DNA from: Trichostrongylus colubriformis
Lineage: Eukaryota; Nematoda; Chromadorea; Rhabditida; Trichostrongylidae
Assembly (NCBI GenBank): GCA_963978905.1
Contig: OZ022257.1
Location: 41,674,203 to 41,738,202, forward strand
Length of the DNA: 64,000 nt
Direction of reading: 5' to 3'
Position 1 is the first letter of the stretch. Every line of letters begins with the position of its first letter. The position numbers were made by a program, and so were the translations under genes. Shown one piece after another: positions 11,230 through 22,355 of the stretch. The notes below the pieces were generated by a model. The model made no database searches. It was not told the DNA's origin and saw nothing but the letters and a program-made list of their open reading frames with translations.

Positions 11230-11800
11230 CGTATTGATTGCGGCCCCGTGGACCTGTGATGTGGGGCGATTATGCGCGGCACAACGTGCCTTCTAGGGGG
11301 GAGGGGGGGCCCTTTCGAGGGGATGTCATATGCAGCCCATGCCGAGTCACTTCCAGAGCGCTTTTGCCAGTAGTATAATCTGCTTGAATCTTGGTCTTTC
11401 TTTACCCAGACGTAATCCCGTTTGCTAGGCTCCATGTATACTTAACCGATATTGAATCTGCTTTTGCTATAGTGCAGGTACCTGCTCGTAAAGTGATTTC
11501 CCGGCATAGTATTGCAGTGCTATAGGGCGGAGGTGGTGTAGTGACATATGGCACGCACTTCCACTCTCGTAGTGCGAGGATCAAGTCCTGCATCAGTGCT
11601 CACTCAGGACAATCCACCCCCTACCTGTCAGGGGGAAAGTGAATTGTGCTAAATCCGCCTGAGAGACTATAAGCACTGAATTGTACATCGGCTAGTCACA
11701 GCCACTCACTGTGGAGGCCAAGCGTATTCACCTCGCACCACTATTCTGATTGGAACAGAACGCATGGCGCATCCCAACAAAGGATTGATTAAAGCCAAGA
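11230..11800. other. Repeat-like stretch without a gene
   Basis: Contains a G/C-run segment (about 11297-11312). Around 11525-11600, a GGTGTAGTGA..GGATCAAGTCC pair loosely resembles Pol III A and B boxes but does not fold. GCGCATCCCAACAAAGGATT near 11767 is the inverse of 26937-26956, so part of this belongs to a dispersed family. Confidence 0.3.
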
Positions 11801-11989
11801 ACTTTAAACTTAAATTTTTTGTAGTGCTACTAGTCTGATAACAGCAAGGCTTTCAAGGAAAGTTGATCAGGGTCTATTTTCGAAGTTTCTGCATTCCACA
11901 ACTTCCATGAATCTTCTCATATTTTAGTCGACCAATGAGCTGGTTAAAATTAGCCATCGTTAATCCGTAGCTTCTCAGGATGAATGTTT

Positions 11990-12480
11990 TCTGGTCGCTA
12001 ATGACCCAGTGGGCTGTCTTTTGTTATTCCTCGTAACGCATTCCGGTCGCCGAGCGCATTCCTTTCATCCATGGCCTATTCAGGCCTTCTTCGCGAATTG
12101 CTGGCACAGCTGTACGTTGAAGTTTCAGCAAAACTCATGTGATCCACGTTCACGTTTTGGCCATTTTTCGCAGCAGTCTGCTCGGATGTACACAGCTTGA
12201 GTTTATGTTCGCGTCACGCTGCATCCCCATCACAATTTGATCCAAGCGAATTTGCAAATGATGGCAAGATAGCTGCGCAATTCGCTTTCCACTGTATCAT
12301 TCCTTTTTGGTGCCTTATGCGAGAAAAAAGTAGGTTGTCATCGCTCCCTAATTCAATCCTCAATCCCTAATTTGGTCGTCGGAGATCTATTTGTTTCAGA
12401 GTTGATTCGAATCGATCACTAACAACCCGGTCGTTTGCCTTTTGTCATTCTTCGTGACGTATTCTGAACGCTGAGTTTTG
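11990..12480. repeat. Short direct repeats about 420 bp apart
   Basis: CTTTTGTTATTCCTCGTAAC near 12018 matches CTTTTGTCATTCTTCGTGAC near 12438, each followed by CG.ATTC.G..CG..GAG. About 65 bp are alike. The rest of 11801-12730 shows nothing further. Confidence 0.45.
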
Positions 12481-12730
12481 TAAAGATTAGGTTGTGCAAC
12501 AAATTTATTTCGTTCTTCGTCCTCTGTGTTTCACAGCGACCAGTTCATCATTCGACAAGGTTTATTTACGCATTCGATAGATTTTCATCAGTCCTATAAG
12601 GCGATACTACTTGGTGTTTGAGTCTCTTGATTGTGACTGTCGAATACTTACGTGGCTTAAAACTAACCTGCAGGCAAAATTGGCTCTTTCGGCATTTCCG
12701 CTTCTTCGTCTACATCGAGGTCAAAAGCTA

Positions 12731-14299
12731 CACTGCGTTTCATATCTATAGGTCCACCCTAATATTTTCGATTACCGACGTTGCTCTGAATTCTACAAGA
12801 CTGTGGTGTTTACTATTAAACTTTTCGTACCGGAATTCCCTGGATAAAGTGTTCTCAGAAAATTTCGAGCACAAAAACCTTTTTTATAATAAATAGTCCT
12901 ATTTTCACCGTTTCAAAACTATAGGTCCACACCTTGACTTCCGGAAATTTATAACGAAAACAAGCAACAACTGAGCGACTAAAGACTTGCAGGTCCTCCT
13001 TTATTCGCAATGACTTCAATCAAGCGCTCCTGCATGCTCCGTGCTAGATTGGTCAGGACGGTTGGGTCGAAATCAGTCCACACTTCGACAATGGACTTCT
13101 TCAACTCTTCAACGGAATCGTACTGCTTGGCATCGCTGTAGATCTTTTGCACCATGATAGCCCACACATTTTCCATTGGATTTAGATCAGGAGAAGAGGC
13201 CGGCCATTCGAGAATGTCGATATTCCTGGCTGCAATCCACGCCGTAGTTGACCGACTTGCATGGATTGCAGCATTGTCGTGCATGAAGATGAACGACCTA
13301 GTGTTGCGGCGACTTAGAAACGAAAGAAGACGGCCTTCCAGGACCTTCTGGTAGTCTTCCGAGTCCATGCAGCACGATACGAAGGCCAGGTCGTGCAGTC
13401 TATTCTCGCAAAGGGCACCCCAGACTATGAACACACCCCCGCCAAGATTTCGTCTCGAGAAAGACGGTGGTTTTTCCGCATATCCCGCCAGTACTGCCTC
13501 CCACCGTCCAGTCCGTCGACAATGAACCTCTCCAGATCATCTTAAACAAAATACACCTAAGCAAGGCTTCAAAAAGATGAAAAGTCGCAAGCACCGTGTC
13601 TCGACCAATCTCTTCCGATGTTCTTAGTCGCGAAATCAAAGCGAGCCATCTTGTGACGTTCTGTGAGCCTCGGGGCTTGCTTCATAGTCTTTCTAGTGAG
13701 ATTTTCAAAGGACTGGGAGACCCTCCACACGGTTGTTTGGCTCACAGAAAGAGCATTTTGGCTCGCACTCAATTGAGGCACATCGTGGAGTTTGACAGGC
13801 GTCCGATCATTCTCTCATCTTGGCTGGAGAGCTTCCATGGACGGCCACCAGGGTTCTCCTCTCCGTAATGCTCTGCTTCTTGCAGGAAGACGTTCACGCA
13901 GTTGTGTGACCGAGCAATTCTAGCAGCGATCTTCCTCCGTGGCCATCCAGCTTCGACGAAGGCTTGCACTCGAGCTTGATCTTCTGGAGTAAGACGCGTA
14001 CCATCAGGCACTGAGAGGACATGTTGACCACGACCGTATGCATGCTCAAGTTCACATTTTGTTTCATACTTGTGGTGAAATGGGAATTGTTTTGTTAGTG
14101 GACCTATAGTTTTGAAACGGACAAGATTTAGCTTTTGGAATAACAAAAAACATTTCAGAGTTTCAACATTCTCGAAGACATTTTTTAGAGGACTTTCGAT
14201 GATGAGAAACTCAGTAATCCACGTTACAACTTTTCAAAATGTATGGGGAGTCCATGAGCTGAAGATGCAAGGGTGGACCTATAGATATGAAACGCAGTG
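12731..14299. mobile_element. Tc3-like transposon B
   Basis: Ends CACTGCGTTTCATATCTATA and its inverse, with TA outside each end (12729-12730 and 14300-14301); 1569 bp. A second related motif (TTTCAAAACTATAGGTCCAC) lies about 177 bp inside each end (12911 and 14115, inverted), as in Tc3. Between the outer and inner motifs the two arms are not alike, so only the presumed transposase-binding sites are conserved. Carries a broken - strand transposase. Confidence 0.88.
12979..14011 (-). pseudogene. Tc3-like transposase, degenerate
   Basis: DDE transposase of the Tc1/mariner superfamily, which would cut and rejoin the element's own ends in the nucleus. The N-terminal helix-turn-helix segment starts at about 14011 (VPDGTRLTPEDQ, with GTG where Tc3A has ATG). 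A middle segment follows near 13590-13780 (SVSQTTVWRVSQSFENLTRK). The C-terminal catalytic part (12979-13434) is open. There HDNAAIH supplies the second Asp and SPDLNPMENVW the Glu, with 34 residues between (D34E). The first Asp lies in DDLERF near 13530. Segments sit in different frames, so several frameshifts or stops separate them. An acceptor-like TTGCTTAG near 13560 may mark an intron. Non-functional as read. Confidence 0.85.
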
Positions 14300-14805
14300 T
14301 ATATGCATATATGTATTCAATAGTGCTTTTTCAGCTTCACAAATAGGGACCGGTTCGTCCTGATCATTTGATGTTTTTAAAGTTCAGAAATGGAGTATTT
14401 TGTAGACAAAAATCTACACTCTTGGCCCTATGCTATGAAATTAATCCATTTCTCAGCCTCAAAAGGTGATTGACATGTATGAAGAATCGACCGTACTTCG
14501 AAACTAGAAGATTTATTCTGTTAATTAAGTGAAAAGCTTTTGGAGAGGATTATATCACCCTACTTCTTTGCCACTCTTATCTTGCCCAGCAACCTTCTCA
14601 AGTGGAATTATATAGTATTGATCTCAGGAGATCGCGAATGCCCTTGAGATTCTCTCTTACTCCGCTTAGTTTTTTTTTGGTGCTAAGCACTTGAAGACTC
14701 GTTCATCCATCTCCTCGTGATGTCGCCTGTACTTGAGCCCCTTAGCCCCTTACGTATTTCATCCGGTCACTTATCCAGCTGCCAAACGTTCCACAAACTC
14801 GTTCA
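14300..14805. other. Gene-free stretch
   Basis: AT-rich sequence between transposons. Nothing recognised. Confidence 0.4.
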
Positions 14806-14990
14806 GGTGTTATCGCAATGGAGGGGGGCATCTAACAAAAAGTTCCATTTATGAGTACCTCTGAACTATTAGGTTGTTCCAAAAGTCTTGTAGTATTTTT
14901 TTCGATCATCGTTTTTTATTTTTTTTTTCGTCCAACAAATAACAATTAGGCAGGAAGGTATTGACCATTGTTATCGGCAACCCTTTGCCA

Positions 14991-15545
14991 CTATATAGGA
15001 AAATCGTTGATTCCCTTCTCCCAGAACTCTGGGTTCTGAGAGTCGAAAAAGTCAGCGATCACCTTCGCAAGCATGTCATAATCAACGAATTTTCTCTTGG
15101 CCAGGAAGGATTCGAGAGGATGGGTAAGGTGATAGCCAGAAGGGGCAATGTCTGGAGAGTACGGTGGGTGGGGCAGCACATCCCAGCCGAGCTCCTATAA
15201 CTTAGCCTGGGTACTTTTCGCGAAATGGGAGCGAGCGTCGTCATGAAGAAGGGTGACCGCGGACTTTTCCAGCATTTCTCGAACATCGACGGCGGGCTGC
15301 CGGAGCTAGTGGGTGCATACTGTAGCGGTGACTGTCACGCCTTGTACCAGCACCTCATGGAAAGGCATTCCTTCAGCTTCGCAGAAGTAGCACAGTCCTG
15401 GGCGTGGTTTGTCTTCCATGTCAATTTTGCCGTTGCTGAAGCTGATGAACCAGCGGCGCATGGTTCGTAGCTACACATCCCTTGCCCAATGCAGCGCTGA
15501 TGGAATGGCAAGCTTCCGTCGTTTTGGTGCCGCAAGACCGCTCAT
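14991..15545 (-). pseudogene. Mariner transposase C-terminal half, degenerate
   Basis: The reconstructed - strand reading contains MRRWFISFSNGKIDMEDKPR, then EMLEKSAVTLLHDDARSHFA (second catalytic Asp), an in-frame stop, and ELGWDVLPHPPYSPDIAPSG. At the third catalytic position, 34 residues on, Gly replaces the Asp of mariner SPD.APSD. The sequence then runs to FWEKGINDFPI and a stop. The N-terminal half is missing beyond the nested insertion. Frameshifts near 15310 and the stop make it inactive. Confidence 0.8.
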
Positions 15546-15549
15546 TTTA

Positions 15550-16222
15550 TTAGGTTGGCAACTAAGTAATTGCGGATTTTTAAATACTGCTTTTTCCCTC
15601 CAAACTGCTTTCCAGCAATCTCTTCTGTACATACACATGTAGTGTAATTCCACACGCATCTATAGGTATTATTGTCTTCCATCTCCCGGATAACCCTTTT
15701 CGGCAAAATAAACATATCAACGATCAACCTCATTTTCAATACAAAAATTATAAAAAGATTTTTCTTTGAATGGCGTTAGACAGGGAAAGGAAAAGGTGAT
15801 AATCCGATGGAGCAAGATCAGGGCTATAAGGTGGATGGGGCAGCAATTTTTATCCAAGCTTGACAATTTTTCGGCGAGTCATTTTTTCAATAGTGGTAAA
15901 AAAATTTTAAATTTTTTTTTTCAAAAATTCTCGAGCTTGGAAAAAATTGCTGCCTTATAGTTCTGATCTTTCTCAATCGGATTATCACCTTTCCCTTTCC
16001 CTGTCTAACGCCATTCAAAGAAAAAAATTGGAATTGAAAATGAGGTGACTTTTGATATTTCTATTTTCCGAAAAGGGTTATCCGGGAGATGGAAGACAAC
16101 AATACCTATAGATTCGTGTGGACTTGTACTGCATATATATGTACAGAAGAAATCTTGTGGAAAGCGGTTTTGAGGGAAAAACCAGTATTTAAAAATCCGC
16201 AATTACTTAGTTGCCAACATAA
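15550..16222. mobile_element. Nested foldback mariner-type MITE
   Basis: TTAGGTTGGCAACTAAGTAA opens the element, its inverse (TTACTTAGTTGCCAACATAA) closes it, and TA flanks both sides (15548-15549, 16223-16224). The 673-bp body is almost one long palindrome: TAACCCTTTTCGG, GGTGATAATCCGAT and GCAGCAATTTTT each recur inverted in the other arm. It has no transposase. It lies inside the mariner, so it is the younger insertion. Confidence 0.88.
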
Positions 16223-16954
16223 TAGATGACACCGCGAGTTGGGTGGGTATCGACAACGGGCATTGTAGCTCTCTTCACGGGATCTGGTGGGTCAATATAT
16301 ATTTTCCCAGAAAGCTTAGTAAACGTTCTAGCATATTCCTGAACCGCCCTGACCTGCCTCGAAGTGAACAAGAGTTACTGATTTTTTTTTTTTTGGAAAA
16401 ATACTACAAGACTTTTGGAACAACCTATTATTTTTGTGGGGTCACTCTGCACATTCAGGCGTATTTTTGCCTAAGCCTCAGGGAAGGAAGGAGGGGCTCT
16501 TTTCCCTTTTCTTGGCTTAGGTAGAATAGGGTCCATAGCAGGGATGCCCCCCCCCCTCACTGCGATAGCACCCTCGTTCACTACGGTCATCCAGCCCTCG
16601 ATGGGGCCGTTTTACTTGAGCACCATAGGTACGCGAAAGGCGTCAGGTTGAACGAACAATTCCATGATTTTAATTCCTCTTGATATTAGTCTACTGGGTG
16701 TGTAGCGTTTGGTCGCTCTTCGCGCGGCCGCCCGCGACGAGCGGCGCAGCGAGTGCGTGTCGTTTGTATTAGCTTGGGGCATTATTAATGCCGCTTTTTC
16801 TACCGATTTCATTTTGCAAAAACAATGATAAATTCAGTAAAACGACTGCTTCTCATTTGGTAGTCGTCGGAACGTCAACTTCCACTACAAAAAAAAAATG
16901 CAGTATTGAAAAGTCGCATTAATTATGCACCAACCTAATAGTTTTATCTGTAGA

Positions 16955-17130
16955 ACAGCGACAACCACAACAAAGGCAAACTTTTAAAGCTTCCAATCTC
17001 CAATCTTTGAAGGTCTTTCACGACACCAGCCTATTGCATTCTGAGCGGAATTCCAACCGACTGCGGCGACTCGTTCTAGTGGCGCCGCGATTACGAGGCG
17101 GCGACATGAAAATTCGACTAGATGCTACAC
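16955..17130 (+). repeat. Dispersed repeat, family V, copy 1
   Basis: CAATCTTTGAAGGTC, CACGACACCAGCC, CTGAGCGGAATTCCAACCGAC and GCGACATGAAAATTCGACTA recur inverted at 32590-32775 and partly at 55600-55715. A 106-codon frame across it (17007-17327) is therefore doubtful as a gene. Confidence 0.6.
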
Positions 17131-17811
17131 ACCTCAGTCTACTAGATACTGTACATGACTGGAAGACCGAAAAAGACCAAAGTTCTCTATACTTAACAAT
17201 AGAAATCAAAAAACTGGAAGAAGAGCAACTCCTTCGAATTCCCGCCAAAAAATTTGAACGCTGGCGGCAGTTCAATTCTCGCGCCCAATGTCGTCATGCT
17301 TCTTGCTCTGCTTTCCTAACTATGTGAGTGTTACCTCTTTGCTCCCTAGCTTCCTAGCTTTCGAACCCACTTGGACGCCCCACCCGTCGTACGCCATTTT
17401 GGGGAGCTCTGTCTCAATCGAATTCTTGTATGTGGGCGTGAAACTTTGCATGCGGCTCCAAGAGGGGTGCTCCCTGTCCTCCTGCTCGACTAATCTCTGG
17501 AACCTTCCTTGTAAAAAAAAATGCGACAATGTCAAATCCGGAACGATACTCTCATTCATTCGAATCTGCTCGCTGCTTCTCACTTTTTCTCATTTTTCGC
17601 TTTCTCATATGACTCCATTTGGATCAGTGACGGTTCCCTATTGATTTCAAACTTTGCGAGTTTGGCTATGTCAGCTTTTCATTCTAGTTTCTAAATATAC
17701 GTGCATATCCTCCCTTTACTTGTCGCCAGATTATGAGATGCGCAGGCTACGGTGTCTAGCGAAAACCTGCAACAACCTGTGCTCACGCATCGCTGGAACC
17801 AGTAACTACCA
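17131..17811. other. Gene-free stretch
   Basis: Open frames on both strands at 17288-17644 and 17320-17583 conflict and show no recognised domain. Nothing else found. Confidence 0.35.
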
Positions 17812-18431
17812 TTAACCCATTGACGACCGCGCCGTTTTTACTTGTCTGGCGCGTGGGACCGCGCGCCTTTTTCTCACGCTCGCGACATGGTAGGACGCGG
17901 CTTTGAAAATGCAATTCTCTTCAAAAAAATTTCCACTCGTCATATTTTCATGTTTAGCTCGTGTAGTTATCCATATTTGAGATATAGGGACTGTAACTGC
18001 GCCGAGTTTTGATAACATGCGGCCACTACAAATTGTTCTTTCCCATCTGGAGATATTTGGAGTTATAGTAGCCATTTGGTGTTTTGTTGTCAGATTAATG
18101 ATTACAATCCCGAGTATACCCCTTTATTTTGCTAAGGGCACAATGCCAGCATTATTTATGCCTTATTGTTTCAATGCGAGCCCAAAATGTGCTCCAAGAA
18201 CCAGTTACCCACCCGTATACTTAAATATAACTCAGCAACTAAAAGCTATTTCTATGAACAACCTTTTTCACAATAATGTATATGTATGATGGGTATATAA
18301 TATACAAATATTTGCTTAGAATTTTGAAAACAATGCGCGAAAGTAACTGTGACACGACATCGTGTCACACGGTCCCACGCGGCCAACATGGTGTGACACG
18401 ACGTCGTGTCACACGGTCGTCAATGGGTTAA
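17812..18431. mobile_element. TTAACCC-ended element (piggyBac-like MITE)
   Basis: TTAACCCATTGACGACCG at 17812 is matched by CGGTCGTCAATGGGTTAA ending at 18431. This gives TTAA at both ends and a 14-bp inverted repeat beginning CCC, the pattern of piggyBac-type elements; 620 bp. The subterminal GCGTGGGACCGCG (about 17850) is repeated inverted near 18372. The right end carries two palindromes, a perfect 24-mer at 18391-18414 and a near copy at about 18349-18370. No transposase. Confidence 0.75.
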
Positions 18432-18439
18432 ATAGAGTT

Positions 18440-18830
18440 CCTATTCGACAGATATTCCTGCCTCTACCACATCCATCTGTCGTTTCTTGCAACACATTCC
18501 ACTTCCTGCTCGGTGACTCTTTGAAGACCGGCAGGGGCGATTTTGGCCTATGGTTAACACTTGCTGGTCGTTCAGTTTGCCACAAATGCACACACTAGAC
18601 TTTGCCAAGACGTCAAGTCTGAATGCATCGGACTTCTTTACTGCAAACATTTTTTTCTTATTCTTTCGCTTATTTTCTATTTTATTGTTTCACTTGTTTG
18701 TTGCTGTTTGTTGTTTCACTTGTTCAACATCATCACGAATGGAATGCAATTCGTCCTACGTGACATCAAATGACAGTGGCGCGTCGAAATTCTCTGCCAG
18801 CAGGCAACTCGACCACTGAAGCGTGGATAT
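18440..18830 (+). repeat. Dispersed repeat, family Y, copy 1
   Basis: The GACATCAAATGACAG, CAGGCAACTC and GCACACACTAGAC-like blocks and the long pyrimidine tract match 44020-44330 in inverted orientation. No coherent reading frame. Confidence 0.5.
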
Positions 18831-20927
18831 CGAGGTGAAGTGTGCTAGAATCGCAATAGCATCCCCAAAGGCGCGTTTTTCAACGCAAGTTCCACTACAC
18901 ATTCACTCTTCTGGGCTAGTGTCCCCGAATACGCGCTTCTTCCTTGCCCCTTCCTCCCCCCGCCCCAGCCAATGCTTTTGATGAACAGAGCTGCCATAAT
19001 GTGTTTCCAGCATCACTAAGCAGTATAAGCTCCGTACAAGAACTTTTACTTTCAGTTCAATGTTTTATGCGGGACGTCTGAACATCCCGGTCCTATTATT
19101 TTTCTTTCCAGGTCGGCAAAAAAAAAGAACAGGGAATGTGGGCACTTGAATCGTGCACGAAACATCTTTATAGAAACCGGGGCGAAACTGCAGTTTGATT
19201 GGCCACCTTTTTCCGCTGCGAAGGCCGTTGTCCAAGTAGTCATACTAATAAGAGAATTCATCTTTACTTTGTAACCTACTGAATGGCAATTTTCCAAACG
19301 AAATCTTAACAAAAAAAAAAGCTTCGATTGTCCGTACTTGCTTTGTTCTTGCTTCTTTTTTTCGAACACTATCCAAAGCTTCTCTATTTGTCGCCGCTTG
19401 ATCGCCTTTCAAACCACCCATCCACAGATTCGTGCAATGGGAGTGTGGTCAGTTTGTCTAATCACTTGAATTCTCACGCCTGTTGATAACCGTTAAAAAC
19501 CCCTCATCCCCGTCAGCGTCACTTCGGGCTCAGTATTGCTTTTTCTCCAGTAATTGTGATTTTTTATTGATATGCGATTCTATGAAACCACCAATATGTA
19601 TGTGTATATTATTCGATGTGAGTGATCAGAAATGAAACCGAATTATTGGTCCATGATTATACTGCAACTTTTTCCCCACGACCTTGTTGACCAGTAAGAA
19701 ATCTGCAGTGACTGGGTCACTTTCTCGACTGCGCATCGATCAGTCAGCGAGTCTCACACGGGTCCTTACTTCGAAATGAATCCTGTTCCTGATTGGATTA
19801 TTTTTTTGCGATGGAAACGGGCCGGCAGTTCTTCTTTTCTTTATTAGATAACAGATAATAATGTTTCTCATGACGGTAAGAGAGATAATTCGGAACGAGA
19901 ATATATTTAGTTACTACAAGTGAAAACCTTGCCATCAGAGTGAAAAGGTATGGTGGGATTAATAATGAAAGGCGCGCTAAAGCTTGAACGCACCGTTCGT
20001 CACGAATAGCTACCCAACAGAAGTCTACGTTCAAAGGAATCCTCGTGCACGCGCCCCTACATAATTCAAGACGTTTTGTTTGTGTACGATCGCCATCATG
20101 GATCCTTGTAGCTCCAGTCGATACCACGGTGATGCATGGCGCAAGAAAACACGTCCTCCACAAGACCCAATATCCAGCGGGAAAATATCATTCCTATTCC
20201 CCATATTGCTAACGATTTCATCTTATTTCTTTTTTCCTTTACAGTCTCGTCATTAACACTTGCACTTTCATATTCGACAATCGACCAGTATCTCTCTCCT
20301 GATGCCTTTAATTTTTGTTCTCGAGGTGGAGATCCGCGGCTATCTGCAAAATATTTTTCACAAATGCAATTTTACTAACAGCTGCTTCGCAACTCACACC
20401 TGTGAAACCCGCTGTTCGTTTCTATATATTCATCAGTGCTTAGTCAACACTCGTAGTATACGCCTTTCTGAGTAGATCACTGTTTTTGTGCTGTAGCTAT
20501 TTCTACTACATAACCCAGAGCGAAAGAGCGAGCGCTCTTTTTCTAGAGACCATAGCGCAAGCACTTTTTACAAAACCAGCGCTCAAGGTCGGTCGCTTTG
20601 TTTGGAAAGGAAGAGAACAAGGGGCAAGGAAACTGTTGGTGCGCTCATTGCTTGGGAAATTTTGGTTTCGATTCATTTGTAATTTCGATTTTTGTTTCTG
20701 TTCTTTATTTCATTAATTGTACAAGGCATTAGCACGCATGTGAACTAGTCCATCGCTAATCATCGCTTCCTGAAATTTGACAATAATCAAAATCACAGTA
20801 AATGCTTGCGCCGAGGATGGACCCGCACACGAATTTTTGGTGATATTCCGTTCGAGACCACTGGAACAGTCCGGCAAATTCTGGTATTCCGTTGTATGGC
20901 ATAACTGTTATTATTGCAATTTCTGTG
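18831..20927. other. Gene-free stretch
   Basis: Includes an open - strand frame of 121 codons (19798-20163) without a recognisable domain. No RNA gene or clear repeat was found. Confidence 0.35.
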
Positions 20928-21377
20928 TTAAAGGCACACCATGCGATAATGAGATTAGTGGTTCACTTCCTTGGGGCAAGTTGGTCTTTGGATAACTGCT
21001 CAGACTGCATCTTTGTTGCGGCTGCGCGGTGTACCCACACGGTGTTGTGCCTGCTCGAACACAACCCAGCCCGCCCATTCAACCAAATCACATCTGTCCT
21101 TAGACGAATGAATTTCCAACGTGGAAGCTGCTTTTATCATTGAAATGACTGCTTCATCAAACTATCTTCACTTATTACCGGTTTCCTTCTCCACGTAAGC
21201 GCCACGTTGAAAATTTGTTCGTTTAATGCCACGTGTTATTTGGTTGAGTGGGCGTGGCTCTGTTCAGTTCAAGCAGGCACAACACCGTGAGGTGCACCGT
21301 GTAGTCGCAACAAAGGTGCAGCGCGAGCAGTTGTCCCAAGAAAGTAAGAACTACTCTGATTATCGTGTGGTGTGCCA
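20928..21377. mobile_element. TTAA-type foldback element, copy 1
   Basis: TTAA followed by AGGCACACCATGCGATAATG starts at 20928. The inverse (ATTATCGTGTGGTGTGCC) ends near 21377, without an intact right TTAA. Arms share CACGGTGTTGTGCCTGCT, TTTGTTGCG.CT and the TTGGTCTTTGGATAAC region. A second member with the same arms is at 59591-60050. Confidence 0.8.
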
Positions 21378-21690
21378 TCTGACCCTGGGACCATGGCTAA
21401 CCTCTGCAATCACGCCCCACCCGTAAAATACGACCCCATTGTCGAGGACTCTTCGACTCCCGGTGTACTCCGATGCTGTCATATGGCTGTGGACCGCTAT
21501 TAATTGGACCGGTTTCTGGGTTTCAGTCATCGATTTTGGTAGCCAAATATGACCGTATCAGCTTATGCAAATTTATTTTCTGGCCCTTCTAATCAAGCTA
21601 GGCGTTTAGTCTCACGATAATTTACCTTTGTTTTGAAACTTGTAGCCATGATCTAGCACGCCGTAGATTTCGGCCTTCCTATGACATGTG

Positions 21691-22355
21691 CCATGATTTT
21701 TTTTCACCTCATTCTGACTCATGACGCCATCCTTTTACTACTGGAAACCCATCAGTGTATCGAAGCTCATACATGTGTCATCGACTCCCTTACCCTAACA
21801 CTTCCATATCGGTCGCGCAGGTGCGACCGCCACCCTTTGTTTGACCTTACTCATTTCGAATGTACTGATGCACACTCGAATTTCGCGATAATCGAAGTGG
21901 TCCTTACCTTCTCAGGGCAGGTAGACTCTTGGATAGTTGTAAAGACTGCGCCGTTTTCGCGGCGCCACGGCTCACCCCGGCCGCGTACGGCAGCCCACCG
22001 AGCCGAATCACACCCGGCATAGAGCCATGATTTTTTTTCACCTCATTCTGACTCATGACGCCATCCTTTTACTACTGGAAACCCATCAGTGTATCGAAGC
22101 TCATACATGTGTCATCGACTCCCTTACCCTAACACTTCCATATCGGTCACGCAGGTGCGACCGCCACCCTTTGTTTGACCTTACTCATTTCGAATGTCCT
22201 GATGCACACTCGAATTTCGCGATAATCGAAGTGGTCCTTACCTTCTCAGGGCAGGTAGACCCTTGGATAGTTGTAAAGACTGCGCCGTTTTCGCGGCGCC
22301 ACGGCTCACCCCGGCCGCGTACGGCAGCTCACCGAGCCGAATCACACCCGGTTTA
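21691..22355. repeat. 334-bp tandem duplication
   Basis: CCATGATTTTTTTTCACCTC begins at 21691 and again at 22025. The copies are nearly identical over 330 bp, with scattered substitutions (for example TGTACTGATG versus TGTCCTGATG). Each copy has an open frame of about 110 codons, but the two differ only as the DNA does and show no domain. A recent duplication is the simplest reading. Confidence 0.9.

Larger units (their letters stand above)
14869..16428. mobile_element. Mariner element, deleted and interrupted
   Basis: Left end TTAGGTTGTTCCAAAAGTCT with TA at 14867-14868. Right end AGACTTTTGGAACAACCTA.. with TA at 16429-16430. The inverted match continues through TGTAGTATTTTT. The span is 1560 bp, of which 673 bp plus TA is a nested element, so only about 885 bp of mariner remain. 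Its - strand carries the C-terminal half of a transposase. Confidence 0.85.
14806..16572. repeat. Foldback repeat R1, split by a mariner
   Basis: GGTGTTATCGCAATGGAGGG at 14806 pairs with CCCTCACTGCGATAGCACC ending at 16572. Removing the mariner (14869-16428) and one TA leaves about 205 bp, collinear with the uninterrupted copy at 49380-49561 (CCATTTATG.GTAC.TCT, TCACTCTGCACATTCA, TTTCTTGGCT, GGATGCC). The hairpin carries a CCTAAGCC/GGCTTAGG inner stem. Confidence 0.8.

Noticed and set aside
11525..11600. tRNA gene from GGTGTAGTGA and GGATCAAGTCC motifs
   Set aside because: No acceptor stem and a poor T stem.
17007..17327. 106-codon + strand frame as a gene
   Set aside because: Its first part is dispersed repeat V, present twice more in the window, and no domain or splice site supports it.
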